DNA of 64,000 nucleotides from assembly GCA_000310025.1 (NCBI GenBank), contig FN648136.1, forward strand, positions 129,513 through 193,512, in the 5' to 3' direction. A model generated the notes under the pieces. It had not been told where the DNA came from, ran no database searches, and was given only the letters and a program-made list of their open reading frames with translations. Position 1 is the stretch's first letter. Each line of letters opens with the position of its first letter. Origin of the DNA: Ectocarpus siliculosus. Lineage: Eukaryota > Sar > Phaeophyceae > Ectocarpales > Ectocarpaceae. The translations under genes were made by a program, and so were the position numbers. This document shows, one piece after another, positions 31,602-44,900 of the stretch.

Positions 31602-34600
31602 TCATGCCCTTGGCGGAAAGTTGAGGTTTTGCACCTCGTGAAGAAGTTTGATGCGTGGCCCCTTGGGAAACCCTAGGTCCTTCAAGTCGTCCTGACACGA
31701 AAATTACAACGCAACGGGGGCAGACGAATACGAAAGCGGGAGAAAACCGTCAGTATCCGCAACACAACAAGATTTACCGAACAAGGGCCGCGGAGGGGTG
31801 CGTTCGAAAAGTAGCCCAGACGTTTCAACAATGACCCCAACTTTATAACGTTGCAGGGCAACCGCGGGCTAGTGCAGGGGTGTTCTCATGCACGGAGAAA
31901 CACTTGCGCGGAAAACAACACTGCTGCCAATCAATAAACGAAGATGCGACGAATGGAACATGTGGATTGGGTACATTCAATACTGCGACCGGGGATAAGA
32001 CCAACAGGATGCTCCAAGAACGCGTCTCCACACACACGATACCAGGATCTGGACAACAACGGACAATTGAAGGGCGTTTGATCTGGCGCACTCGAGTCAA
32101 CCATCACCTTCCGATCGCCAAAGCGGGTCTTTTTCTTGCACTAAAGCTACCGGCTGTTTTGTATAAAAGGCTACAAAACGGAACGAACCACAAGACACGC
32201 ACCTCGCCGAAAAGCCGCAGCGCGTCCAGATCGACCTCCGCTTCCGCCAGAACCGCAACGTACTTGCTCAAATTCAGTCGCGCCAGCACATCCACCACAC
32301 CGTTGCCGTTCGACGAGTCGGTGTTCTCCCTGCCCTGGCCCGATTCCGGCGAGCCACTCGAAGCGTAGTCCGTCGACCCGTTACATGACGACGACCCTGC
32401 CACGGACAAGGACCCAGCCGACACCGTTGCTGTCGTCGTCGAAGAGGGGAGCGTGCCGGGAGTATCATTCCCCGCGTCACTGCTCAGAGGAGACTCAACT
32501 CCCGAGTCGGGGACAGACAAGAAGCTCGAGCCCACCCCCGATGTTGATCCAAGACCCGAGCCCGAGCCCGAACCCGGGGACTGAGGAACCGCGTTTCCGA
32601 GGTTGCTGCTGCTGTTGTTGCAGCTGCCAAAGTTCTCCCCCGCTAGCAACCCGGACCCGAAAAGTGACTCAGATCCGCCACCATGAGCGGTGCCGGAAAG
32701 AGGTGCGCCCCCCGTCCAGTCGGCACCCCCGCCGCTCGCCAAAAAATCGCCACCGAGCAAGCCCGGCCCAACCAAGGTCTGCGGCTGACCCCCGTGGTGG
32801 TTGGCCGACAGATGACCGCCGCCAAACAGTGACTCGTGCGGAGACACGTGCCGCAGGGGCTGTTGCTGCTGCTGTTGCTGCTGGTGGTGCGTTCCGCTGC
32901 CGTTCATGTACAGAAGGCCGTTCGACGGCTCGTACTGACCCTGCGAAGACCCTCCGCTCGCGCCGTCGTGTCTCAAGCTGGCGAGGAAACGTCTGTCCCC
33001 GCCGAGAGGGGGCGAGGCCGATGGCGTCGCGGATATCGAGGTCAACGGTGCGGCCGGGTGCACTACCGGGGGCGACGGCGACGACGACGGCGGCGGCTGC
33101 GTCAGCTGCTGCTGTTGGGTCTGCGCAGGAGCATTCGCGAATCCACCCAGCTCTCGCGGCGGCGCGGAAACAACGACCGCGGGTGCCGCAGAGGGCGCGG
33201 CGGGAGGGGTTGCTGGCGACTGCGGCTGTGGCTGCGGCTGCGACTGCGACTGCGGCTGTGGCTGCGGCTGTGTTGGCGCCGCCGCCGCCGCCGGCGCTGG
33301 GGCTGGCGCTGGCGACGGCACGTTCGATTGTGGCAGCGGATTCGGGTCGCTACGTTCGACATCGACTTGCCCGGCACCACGACCACGTCCTCGCGCCCGG
33401 TTGCTCCCGGGCGGCGCGGTGGGTGCATTGACGCCCGAGCCGTCTTCGTTGCCCCCTCCTTCCCAGGGGGCCTTGGAGATCGGGGTGGTGCCCTCGATGT
33501 AGCCTCGCAAAATTCCCATCAAATAGGCGGACTTGTTGTGGATGTCTCGCCGGTGCTTGGAGGCCTCCTTGTAGTTCTTGAGCGCCGCCAAAGCCTGCTC
33601 CTCTCCCAGCCTCGACAGCTGCTTGATGAGCCCAACGTCTTCGAGGACGGTTTTGTCCTTGCCCGATTCGAACAGCTTCTCCAGCTCTTTCCGCACCGGA
33701 GCCTGGAGGTACGTGATCGGTCGGACCCCCGAAGAGTTTCCGCCGCCCCCGGGGCCCCCGTTTCCGGCCGCCCCCGTCCCTTGAGAGGAAGAAGTCGCGG
33801 TCGCGGACGGACCTCCCGCCGCGCCGTTCATCGCACCGTTCCTAGCGCCGTTCGCGTTCGGGTTATGGCCATTCGTCGCCGAGGACGACGATTGGCCTGC
33901 CGACCCGTTCGTCAAGTGCTGGCCGTAGCCATTCGAGCTCGACTCGAGAGCGTTGCGAGCCTGGTGCATCGCGTTGCCGGGGACACCGACTATGGCCACT
34001 CCGTCTTGGTACTGCTTGAGGAAGCCTATCAAATACCCGCAGCGGTTCTCGATGGCATCTCGCCCCCGGCGCTGTACTGTCGCGCGGTACTTCTTCAGCG
34101 CCGCCAGCGCCTGCACATAGGGGGCGCGGCGGAATTTCCGACACAGGTCGTGAGCGCCAAAAACAGCGTTTCCAAGAAGAAATGGTGTAGTTCCTCCGCA
34201 TCATCACGTTTTCGAATGCAACAAGGACATTGGGTCATCACTAGGCGCCGCGTTTGCGAACACAACGCGCGTCAACGCATGTCATAGAAAGGGGGGGAGG
34301 GAAGAAGTGACTGACTTCGGGCTACAAGCGGTGGAGCACGGGACAAGCAAGTCCTTCCGGGCGCGGGAAACGGTAGAGAAAACAAAAACAAAATTCACCC
34401 ATACGCGAAACCGTGCAAGTGTAACGCAGCAGCAATCTCGCAGCATACGAGAGTACTGGCGTCCGTCCGCAGTCACCCTGCTTTACATTAGCCTTCACGG
34501 GCTCGCTGCTCGCCGCCTGGGATACCCAACCCTAACCCGCAATAAGCAACAGGTGCCTCGTCTTCAACGCTGCCTACAATCTACTGAAGACTCGGGGAAA

Positions 34601-36205
34601 CCCACACACGTTGACGGAAAACACTCTCCAGCACTACAATACATATCTAGCTCATGCCGCTTTCACCTGCTCTTCGGGCACCTTCGCCAGGAGCTCCATC
34701 AACGCGCGGTCCTCGTATACGCAGCGGTCGAGCACCGGATCGAAGACCCCCTGCACCGCTTGGGACACAGGGGGGCTCAGCCGCTCCAGGAGCCTCTGAG
34801 CCGACCCCGCGGTGGCACCCGGGGCCGGGCCAAGTTTGTACGACTGTATCAGCGACATGAGGTACGCGGCCTTGTTCTGGATCCGCCCGCTCCCCTGGCG
34901 TTGCACGTTGGCGCAATACGTATCCAGCACTTTGAGGGCCTGCGAGAAGCGGAGAGGGCGGACGGGAGAGAAGAGAGCACGGAGGTGTGGTGTTTTCCGC
35001 AAAGTTAATCAATCAATCGGCGGCAGTGGTAGATGTGTTGTCCATGTTCCTTCTGAAATAACGTCGGCGGCGAGTCGTTGACGATTGTTCTTTCCGACTG
35101 GAAGTGTCGCTTCCGGAAGGGAGGCATGCAGATCTTCTCAAAACAATGCTTCGACGTGAACGCCGCGCACCCCACGCCGAGATTTTTGAAAATTTGGGTC
35201 GGTGTTGGTGTAAGGTCGTTGTCTTTCATTGCCAGCCACAACGACCACCAAAAATAATCTCACATCGATGCTAGCTATCTCAAGCAGCTGCCGATGCGGC
35301 CGTATTCGCATGAGAGGAACGACGAAAGGGTTCAAGTGTAACGCCGGATTTGTGTGAGTATCGAACATGATGGATGTCATTGTTGTTGTGTGCGCTTTTC
35401 TTTTCGGCAACAACTGATCTGTTATTTTTTGAAATGGGCAACTGCTCGCGACAGCAACTAAAAATAAGGACTCTGGTGGTGCTGCGATTAATATTTCGGA
35501 TCAAACTGAGAATATAGAATGTCGTAGCTCCGATAGAGTCGACCTCTGTCGACATACGCAAGCGAATCCGCGAACGCGGACGAAACGGCGTTTCTTTGTC
35601 CATAAGGCGGATACAGGCATACAGGCTGCGGGAGGAGGGTAGGAGGGTATGGTCAATTCCACCGCATGAAAATCAAATTTACCTCCAAACTGAAAGGCAG
35701 GCATTTCCTTCGGGCCTGTGCTGCGTGCAACGCCCGTGGGCTGCACACGTGAATCAATGGCACGATAGTTTGTTTCCATCTTGTCGAAGCAGCTAACCCG
35801 CGTGTACTCTCCTTCCCACCAACCGTTTAAATACAGTTCAGGGTCCGGAGCAAGAGCCACGCGTTGCGCGATGGATTCACTCTCGCATCTCGGTCCAAAC
35901 AACAGCAGCAGCTTGCAATTTGAAATTTGGACTTCGTCAACTCTGGACAATGAATGCTGTTTCGTTTGCCCACAACCAGATCACAGGCCACCGACGCCGT
36001 ACAACACCAGGTGCTGTCGGCGCTACATCTAGCCGGCCGGACACTAGCTATCCCATTGGCGCGCGCACACCTGTTTCGTTTGCAGCTCCGACAGCCCGGT
36101 CAGAAGGGGATCATCCTGAAGAGAGGTGCGATCCAATCCAGCCAGCGCCGCCTTCCGAACGGGTCCTCGTAGCTTATCCACCGGCCGGGTGGCTTGGCGA
36201 GGCAT
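31602..36205 (-). CDS. Protein with three tandem hnRNP Q acidic-domain-like repeats and C-terminal SAM domain
   Basis: Exons: 36205-36071, 34939-34667, 34110-32203, 31691-31602, about 801 residues, all phase 0 joins. Three copies of a helical unit resemble the N-terminal acidic domain (AcD) of hnRNP Q/R. Repeat A is PVRKAALAGLDRTSLQDD...LQTKQ then ALKVLDTYCANVQ...IQNKAAYLMSLIQSY. Repeat B is VFDPVLDRCVYEDRALMELL...PEEQ then ALAALKKYRATVQ...IENRCGYLIGFLKQY. Repeat C is ELEKLFESGKDKTVLEDVGL...GEEQ then ALAALKNYKEASK...IHNKSAYLMGILRGY. A long Gly/Ser/Pro/Gln-rich linker follows. The C-terminus is a SAM domain split by an intron (RLNLSKYVAVLAEAEVDLD, then DDLKDLGFPKGPRIKLLHEV). No RRM is seen. 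hnRNP Q AcD and SAM are protein-protein and RNA-regulatory modules, so a role in an mRNP scaffold is inferred. The initiator Met at 36205 is the nearest in frame and is tentative. Confidence 0.82.
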
Positions 36206-38934
36206 GGTGTAGCTGGCAACTGCAAGTCGGTTGGTGTGGAGACAATCAGGTCCAGCAGAGGTATGTAGCACACAGCAGAAGCAGCAGAAGCAGCACTAAC
36301 AGCAGCAACAGCACAGCAGCCGCAGCGGATGATTTCGGCGCCAACCTCTCTCTCGGAACGACTGCTACCAACCAAAAAGTGGTTGTAAGTTTGGTTCGCA
36401 AATCAAAACTATCGGGCGGCCTAGCTGTGCATCGACCAACTACGACTATTCCTGGTACTTCAGTTACCAGCAATGTGCTCACCGACTTTCACCAGCGCGC
36501 GGGCTTCCACGGATTCGCCAGCAAAGGCGCGTGCTTTGCCACACAAAATCATTTATGACGAGGCTTTCCCTTAACCGGGGACGTGTGTCGTTGTCCCCCC
36601 CCCAAAAAAAAAAATGCCGTGCCGTCCTCGCCTGCCGCACCCGAAGCGGTTTTCATTCAATAAATACCCTTCTTGTTCACATCCACAAAGGACTTCCCCC
36701 ATTTGCTACCATAATTCACACATTGCCGTATATATGGTTGTCCCTAACAAAGAGAAGACAGAGCCTTTTAGGATTATGTCGTGTTGCGTATTTGATGATC
36801 ATCCCATGTCGTAACGGCTGCGCTCTCTTGATTATTGTACAAGTAGTGGATCATCGTGGATACGTACATGGATACCCTTTCGGGAAACATACGACCGGTA
36901 GGTCGGCTATTTTTGCTGGATGGGGGTAGAATGGGGGCAATGCGATATCATGACTCCAACAACAGCAGTCTCATTTGCAATGCAACGCGTGGATGCAAGT
37001 ACAGAAACCAAATTGGTGCCTGGCGAACATGGATATCTGCAGCAGTATATTACAGCAAATCGACGATTGGACTGTAGGTAGGTTGAGTCGGAACAATATA
37101 ATATTGTATCTGTACTGGAGGGGTCTCCGAGGCACATGTAATAGAAGTACGAGTATTCGTTCCAACGGAGAAGTACCTCTGCCTGTACAATGGCGTCACT
37201 GTAGTGTCACAACATGATTTGCATCGAACAGCGCGCACGCCCGTAGGTCACACACACGCAGATACATCGAGTTGTTCGTCCATTTTCTCTCTCCTATTTA
37301 TTGGTGGTGAATCAAGGTGGCGTTCAATAGAAACGGCAGCGTTACTCCGCGCTTGACTTTGAAACAGATTTCCGGTCTTCGCGGAGGAAAAGCAGTGTGT
37401 TTGTTAACGGCTAACACGCGGAGTGGAAAGGAGCCCCGCATATAGGGGCACAGCCACCAACAGAGAGCGCCTTCCATACTCCTATTTACGACCGTACATG
37501 GAATCAACACAGAAGACAGTCATACCCAGGCCTAAAACACCTCTATCAACCAAACACTTATCAGCATGCAAATCTCACGACTATTTTCGTTTGAACAACG
37601 GTAATCAATCGTCAAACACGGGGCAAATCACCGTCGTACTTATCCATTTTACAAAACTTGACCGACCCCCCGAAGAGCCGAGCCACACCCTACTAAAAAA
37701 CATCACCTATCAATGCGCCCCCCCGCGACAACGACGAGTGGCGGTTAACATGACACGACAACTTGGCCGCGGTCTGATAAAACGCACGTTTGCAACGGCG
37801 CGCACCATCTATTGTTAGACATACTTCCAAAGAATCTATGTGTTGTGTGCTGTCTTCAAGGGCAGGGTCGGTCGTAAAAGTGAATGGAGTACTGCTGTAG
37901 ACTAGACCTTCCTTCCTCCCATACATGCCTTCCTTCTTCTCCAAGACAGCGAAATGCACTTGCATCACAGCGTGCACTCACCACGCACAGAAGAGTTCGC
38001 GTTGGGCGGATAACGGCTGTGTGCGTTAACTCTTACCACACACACCGCGTTACAACCACACCCCACCCTTGTAGAGGCTGGATCTGCTGAGGCGATCTAT
38101 CCAACTACACATCCTGGCTGCATTCTGCCCGTAAAAAAGGAGCCGCGTATTGCTGTGAGCGGACAGGGGGGGGGGGGGGGGCTGCACGCATTTCCTACAT
38201 AGCGCCTAGTCCTCCTCTTTGTACCAGTCCTGCGATGCCCACCCCCCGCTCTTTTGTCCAAATGATATCGCCTGTCGCTTCATAGGATCTCGGTCTTTCC
38301 CGCGCTGTATTGTTTTCCCCCCGGTGCTGACCTTGTACGCCTGCCACGAACAAGTATCGGAGATGAGCATTGGCGAGGAAATTATTTTAGGCATCACAAC
38401 AGAAATTGGTTGCCCTTCGTACAATTTTTATTGCTTTGGCGCTTGCTTACTGACCTTGCCTAAGTAGTCTGTCTGGTCGTAAAGCAAGAGCAACTGGCGT
38501 GAGCGAACTCAAATGCAGCGACAAGTAAAAAAAAAGAAAAACGCGATACAAGTATAGTGCCAAGGCCATAGGTTAGACCACCAACAGAAAACCTTAAATT
38601 TTGTACACGCAGAAGCTAACAAGCCGTTTCTTTGTTGGAGAAGGCGGAGCTCTAGGTTGGAAGTTTACGTTTATTTACGTCGGAGAAACGCGCGGCAAGC
38701 CATGCGTGCCCCGTGCTGTTGTCATTTCGGTGACCTTGTGACGCCGGAAATATATGAGTAGCCATATTCTGCCTAAGGACAAGAGTTCACCACGATTGTT
38801 TGATGGCAAGACGACAATAACATCAGCAACCGCAGCAACCACGACGATGGCGAGTCTAAACCAGTATTACTAAACTGTAGCTCAACTCAGGGGCAAGGCG
38901 TGCTGGAAAACAGTAGTATGGTATGCGAGCTGAT
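36206..38934. other. Gene-poor region upstream of the AcD/SAM gene
   Basis: It lies between the probable start of the AcD/SAM gene and the 3' end of the AKR gene, both minus strand, so it should hold the AcD/SAM promoter and 5' leader. A G homopolymer of about 17 bases lies at 38165-38181. I see no conserved exon. Confidence 0.45.
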
Positions 38935-41900
38935 CTAAAAGGCGTGCAGGACAAAAGGTAAGCGGCTGTGAGTAGGTTGTGTCGCGTGTTGCTCGCTCAC
39001 GTCATGCGCCGCCTCAAGAATGGCCACATCCTCCGGCAGCAGCGACCAGCCCAAGCACCCCACTATCTCGTCCGCATGTGCCTTTGTCTTCACTCCAGGC
39101 AGCGGAACGACACCCTTCGCTCTGGTCCCACAAAAAAAATCAACAGACGGGGTGCGCGAATAACATCGCGTGAGCAAATGTAAGTGCGTGTATGCAAACA
39201 AGAACGGGAGGAGCACACTGTTCCATGAGGTGACGCGCGCGCGGGGGCGGCAGGGGTAGGTAGCGATATTCGTGAGTTGGAATATTTCGGCTCGACCAAA
39301 CGTGAATTGAAGAGTTTGTATGGTGCGAACATCACAAGAACTCACGACATGACAGGATAGCAGCAAGCCTCGCGGGGCACAAGTCTCCCTTGGGCCGAAA
39401 TCCCCTAGGGATACCACGTGTAGAAATCCAGGAGGAAAGAAACACGGCCGAAGCAAACACTTCCCAGCAGCAGGACAAAATGCATTTCGCCGGGCACTGC
39501 CCCCCTCTCTCTCTCTCGAGTGTGCCCCACCCACCTGACGTAGTTAATAGCGACTTGTGTTGTGCTGATCTTCTTGAGCTGCGGGGGCGGTGCCTGCTCC
39601 TCTCCGTCCTCTAGCGCCTCGAAGGCTCTCCTCTGCTCCTCCTTCGCCTCCTCCGCCAACCGTCCTTCTACTCGCTTCGCCACCTTGCTCACGAAGAGAG
39701 AGAGAGCGAGAAAAAGAAACAAACGAGAAAGAAACAAACGGGAAAGTAACACAGGGTGAGCATAATTTAGGCAAAAAAACATGGTAATTTCTCAAGCAAA
39801 AGGGCAGATGGCGGAGACAAGCGGTACTTACTTCCTCCAGTGCTTCCGTCGAGGCTGCAGCAGCAGCATAGCGAAAGCAACATCATTCCCGCCTGTTTCA
39901 ACCTTCGACTGCGGAGCAATAACTCACCGCGGCCAAAGCCGTGTGGATGGGAGTCACAGGAAACAGGTCCTTAAAAAGATACTTGGGATCCCCCATCTTT
40001 CCACCAGTCGGGTTGGACGCCGTATAAACGCCGGTTGCCAACCCCTTCGCCAGCGGGGTGTGCCCGAGAGGCACGACACCTGGCCAAGAGAAAGCAGCAA
40101 ACGGGGCGGAAGAGGAGATCAACGGCAGAGCTTATGGGGGTTCTCAAGCGCCTGAGCGAGGCGGTTAACATCAGGGAGAGTCAGAATGGGCCAAGAACGC
40201 GACGTCAAAAGCACACCGGAATGTGCGACTCGAGTCTTGTTTGCTTGGGTCGTTTCGCTTGCCTGTGCCCCTAACCTACAATTCTGCGTGTGACTGGTGA
40301 CGAACGAACCCGGCACGGAGCGTACCAACAGAGCGTTCGTAGTTTTGACAACAGCAGGCTTAGCTCGGCAATCATCGAAGCATGAGCGCTTCCTCACGCG
40401 GCGGGGCAGCTCTTGGGTTAACGTTAAAAGAGGAGCAAGATCACTCACCCAGCCTTTTGCACTCGGCGAGCGTTCCGTCTGTCTCAGCGTCTCGATTAAC
40501 CAGAGAGTACTCGAACTGGTTGGAGGCAAGGGTGATGCCGTGCTTGCCCAGCTTCTCGGAGAATTCGCGCATCTACTCGTCACGACAACACCAGTGCCCC
40601 CCCCCCCCCCCCCCAAAACCCAAGGGGAAACAATGCCCAAAAAAAAACCCAAAAACGGTTAAGAAAAAAAGCCGAAAAGCCAAAAAACCAAGGCAAAGTC
40701 TAAGTTCCTTCCTGGGCCCAAAAGCCTTCATGATTCACCACCAACGGAAAAGTCCAATGAAACCCCAAACCTGCCACCCAAAATAGGCAAAACCTGGACT
40801 CCTGGCAAAAAAATGGCCAAAAAAAATTTTTCGCTTTCCAAAGGCGTTTNNNNNNNNNNNNNNNNNNNNNNNNNNNNNNNNNNNNNNNNNNNNNNNNNNN
40901 NNNNNNNNNNNNNNNNNNNNNNNNNNNNNNNNNNNNNNNNNNNNNNNNNTGGGTTTTTTTTTGCTGGGGTTGTTTGGCTTGCCTTGGCCCCTAACCTAAA
41001 ATTTTGGGGGGGGAGGGGGGGGAAAGAACCCGGCCGGGGGGGTACCAAAAGGGGGTTTGTAGTTTTGAAAACAGCGGGTTTAGTTTGGCAATTTTGGAAG
41101 CATGGGGGTTTCCCCCCGGGGGGGGGGGGTTTTTGGGTTAACTTTAAAAGGGGGGCAAGATCCTTCCCCCCCCCTTTTCCCTTTGGGGGGGGTTCCTTTT
41201 TTTTTAGGGTTTTGTTTAACCAGGGGGTACTTAAACTGGTTGGGGGCAAGGGGGATCCCGGGTTTCCCCCGTTTTTGGGGAAATTGGGGCATTTTTTTGT
41301 CAGGAAAACCCCAGGGCCCCCCCCCCCCCCCCACAGAACCGAGGGTGAACGAATGCACAAGAACAAGCGCAAGAACGGTTAGGATAACAGTCGGACATGC
41401 GAGACAGCGATGGCAAGGTCTAGGTTCCTTCGTGGGCCGAGAGGCGTTCATGATTCACGACCAACGGAAAGGTCGAGTGAGACCCAAGACGTGCAGCCCA
41501 AAATAGGCAAAGCCTGACATCTTGGCAAAGAAATGGCCAAGAAGATTTTTCGGCTTTCGAAAGGCGTTTCTTACCGTACGTGTTATTACTAGTTCCTGAA
41601 AGCACTTGTAGAGCAAAAGTGCACACGTCGGAGAAACACGTGTAGTGTAAATCGAAGGACGGGAATACCACCCGGGCGAGGTAGTTTCTTTGCCGTGCCG
41701 GGAGGGAGCGAGCTTGCTCCCTTGCCTTCACATCCTACGGTGCCAAGATTCCTACGTCCTACGTACGGCACGACAGTCGGTCGAGCAGGTCCAGGCGAGC
41801 CGGCTGACAGGACTATGGGTGACAAACACACTGACCGTTGATGGGTACAGGTCAAACCTGCCCCATGATGTTGTTGTGGCGATGCGAGGCATGCCAACGT

Positions 41901-44900
41901 GATCTTTGCCCCCCATGTTTACTCCTGAATGCCCGCAAGCCATACGTAAAAATCTCGCTACTAAAGCTGTGTACAAGAGCAAAGGTTCGACTGACCTGCT
42001 GGGCATTGAAGTTGGACACTCCCACCGAGCGGCACAGGCCTCGATCGCAAGCCCTGGACAGCCCTTCAGCCAGAGCATCCATTCCTCCAAAGTACGGGAA
42101 CGGAAAATGTACCTGAGATAGATACCATGCCACCACAGCGGATAGTGCCGTGTGAATCATCATCATTATGATCATTATTATGATCATCATGATAGTCGGA
42201 ATCGGAGGCACCAGAACTTGGCCAAGCAGCACAGGTACTCCATCCACACCAGTGATGCGTTCTTGCGCTGCATCGCACGACAAGGATGTTCCACGGCAGG
42301 GCAAAACTTCGTAGCACATCACCACACCGCTATGCCGTGCCATGGAAAAAGTGTGGCGGATTCGCTTACGGTTCGCGAGCGAGGACGCACGGCAGCAAAC
42401 AAGACACTTGCTCCCAGTGAACACAAGCGCGTGCCGTGGCGTGGGCAAAGAGCCGACCAATGATCTCGTCAACGCCTTGGAAATATTGTCGGACAGCAAC
42501 ACACCATTCATTGTCAGAACATGGGGGCTTGACACGAACAGACTCCCAAAACACACACCGAAATGGATCAGCACATGAGAGGCATGACACGAACAGCGTC
42601 CCAAAATACACACACCGAATGGGATTCCACGGTAGCTGCGGTGGTAATTCCCAACGTCTCGCCACCACCCCGGGACACGCCCGTCAAAAGGGCGAGTCCA
42701 GCAAGCCGCTCGCGCAAGCAGCCCGTACCTGGTACAGATCTACGTATGCCCAGCCCCCCTTCTCCAGCGTGGCCGTCAAGGCCTTGGCGATCGCTCGTCG
42801 CCCCGCCCTCCACGGCCCGCCGATCAGAAACTTGGTCCAAAATATCGGCATGTATTTCGCCCCGATCAAGGGGCGGCCCTGTCGCGCGAGTGAGTGTTGT
42901 GTGCGTACTGAGCGACGAGGGGGAAGTAGGAATCGGTTTCGTCCCAGATTATTGCTGTAAGCGTAACGTAGGGTTAGCTCTTTGAGCCACAGCGTTCCTA
43001 TTTAGTGCGCGGTCAAATCCGAACGAAGCGCCAACGTGGTTCCGTGGGCGGCAACACAACCCCGACCCAGAGAACGGAGGGGCCGAGCGTTACGGTAGCT
43101 GCCCTCAGCATTTATGTATTAGTGTGAAATAGAGAGCCGACCTCATGAACTATATCTGTTCTTCCACATCTTGGAACGTATGCCACACATTCTGAAAAAC
43201 TCTATGCACCTCCGAGGGCTGGAGACCCCCAAGCCAGCGGAGAACACACGCGCTTGCACTATTTCAAGCCCGCATCGCTTCGAAGCCACTGTACCGCAAT
43301 GCTCTCCTGTCGCAGCGTCAGTTTCCATGCCTCGTCCGTGTAGATGAACATCTGCGTGCTACCTGACACGAAGGGTTACGCTACCTCCATTCATGCGAGC
43401 CAAACGCTTCCATCAATGCTCTCGGGAACGTTGCGCTTTTCTCGCACAGTCAGCAGCACTCAGCCCATAGCCATTACGAGCAACATGCAATCACCAAGAC
43501 TCCAGCAGCTACGCCGAAGTAAGAGCATTGGGACACTGTCTCACGTTTTCCTCCGCAAATCTCCCCAAAAGTTGCTCCGCGCTGAAACCTTCCGGAGACG
43601 ATTTGTACCCGTACACGTCCGACGTGTCGAAAAAGGTTATCCCGGCATCCATCAGGGTATTGTACGCCCCCTGTTTTTCAGTGCGGGTAAAATATAATAC
43701 AAGCAATGGGCGCCTTGGGATGATGACCACACAAAGTCATCGGGGGTATGATATCTATTTATGTCTTCTCGGTGACGTGGAGGCGCACGGACGATAGAGT
43801 GGGGAGTGCTAGGACAAAGAGGCGGAAGCCAACACAAGTCTAATACAATTGACATCATTCACAGGCCGTTGAAATCTAAAGGTAACAACTGGTTGAGGTT
43901 CAATGCCCCATGAGCGAACGAAAAACCGCCGTCCATACTATGGTACTGCAGTATCCAGCAACAACGATGCACCTGAAGGTCCGCCGGGTTGAACTCGCCC
44001 TCCTTCGGCTTGTACTTGGGATCGCTCACGAACCCTACTTTCTTGTCCCCCCAAGCCATGGTGCCGACGCCCATATAGTTGGGGATCTCCAGCTTTCCCT
44101 TCTTAAGCATGCTCCTGCGATATCATGGCAACGGTTGCGTTTGGGCTCGGTAATGTGCATAGGTACCGTAAGAGTCGGAGAGATGGCACCCCCGTGTTAG
44201 CGTTTTTGTACAGCGTATTTCTCCACAACCAGGGGGGTACCACTGCCGAAAAGGGGAGTTTTGGAAACATCTCGTCGAGGGCTTTCCGGAGAGGTATCGG
44301 TTGGTGTTCACACCCTCCTAGTTGTGGAGAAATACGCTATACAAAAACGCTAACACAGGGGTGCCATCTCTCCGACTCTTACGGTATGTCAAAGGTGATG
44401 TCAATGGTGGGTACACACCTCTCGCTTCAACACACCGTCGTATTCCGCGTTCTGCTTATTGGAACTCAGCGACAAGTTGAAGCTGAACATGTCGCAAAAC
44501 CAACTCCACTCTCTTGCATGTGCCGTCGTCCGCGCTGCAGTGAAGGATTCCGGCAACGCTGGGATGCAAGTATCGGCCGTCTCGCATGGCCGGGTGATGG
44601 AGTCAATTCCATCAGTATTCATAAAATTCTTCGAGACTGTGAAGCCACAGACAGCGTTTCAACAGGCGACCAATGTACAGACCAGCATGGACATGGCACG
44701 GAACCGTCCATTTTGTGCGTAATTCACTGCAAAAGTAACGAGAACGTACCGTGCGCTTGTGGGGGACGAACGCTAGAAATAGTGCGCACGCGTTTCAAAC
44801 CTGGTTCAAAACTGGTTCAAAACTGGTTCAACACTGGTTCATTGTCCCCAAGTTGTCGCAAAGGTTACTGGGTTCTTCTGTACCGTCACTCTACGACCCC

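Noticed and set aside
32836-34287. 483-codon plus-strand open frame, Arg/Leu-rich
   Set aside because: It is antisense to the large AcD/SAM exon, where GC-rich codons keep other frames open. Its composition is low-complexity Arg and no domain is seen; the minus strand has clear AcD and SAM motifs.
40728-41382. Open frames running through the N gap
   Set aside because: They translate N as unknown residues and low-quality bases. They are assembly artefacts and not genes.
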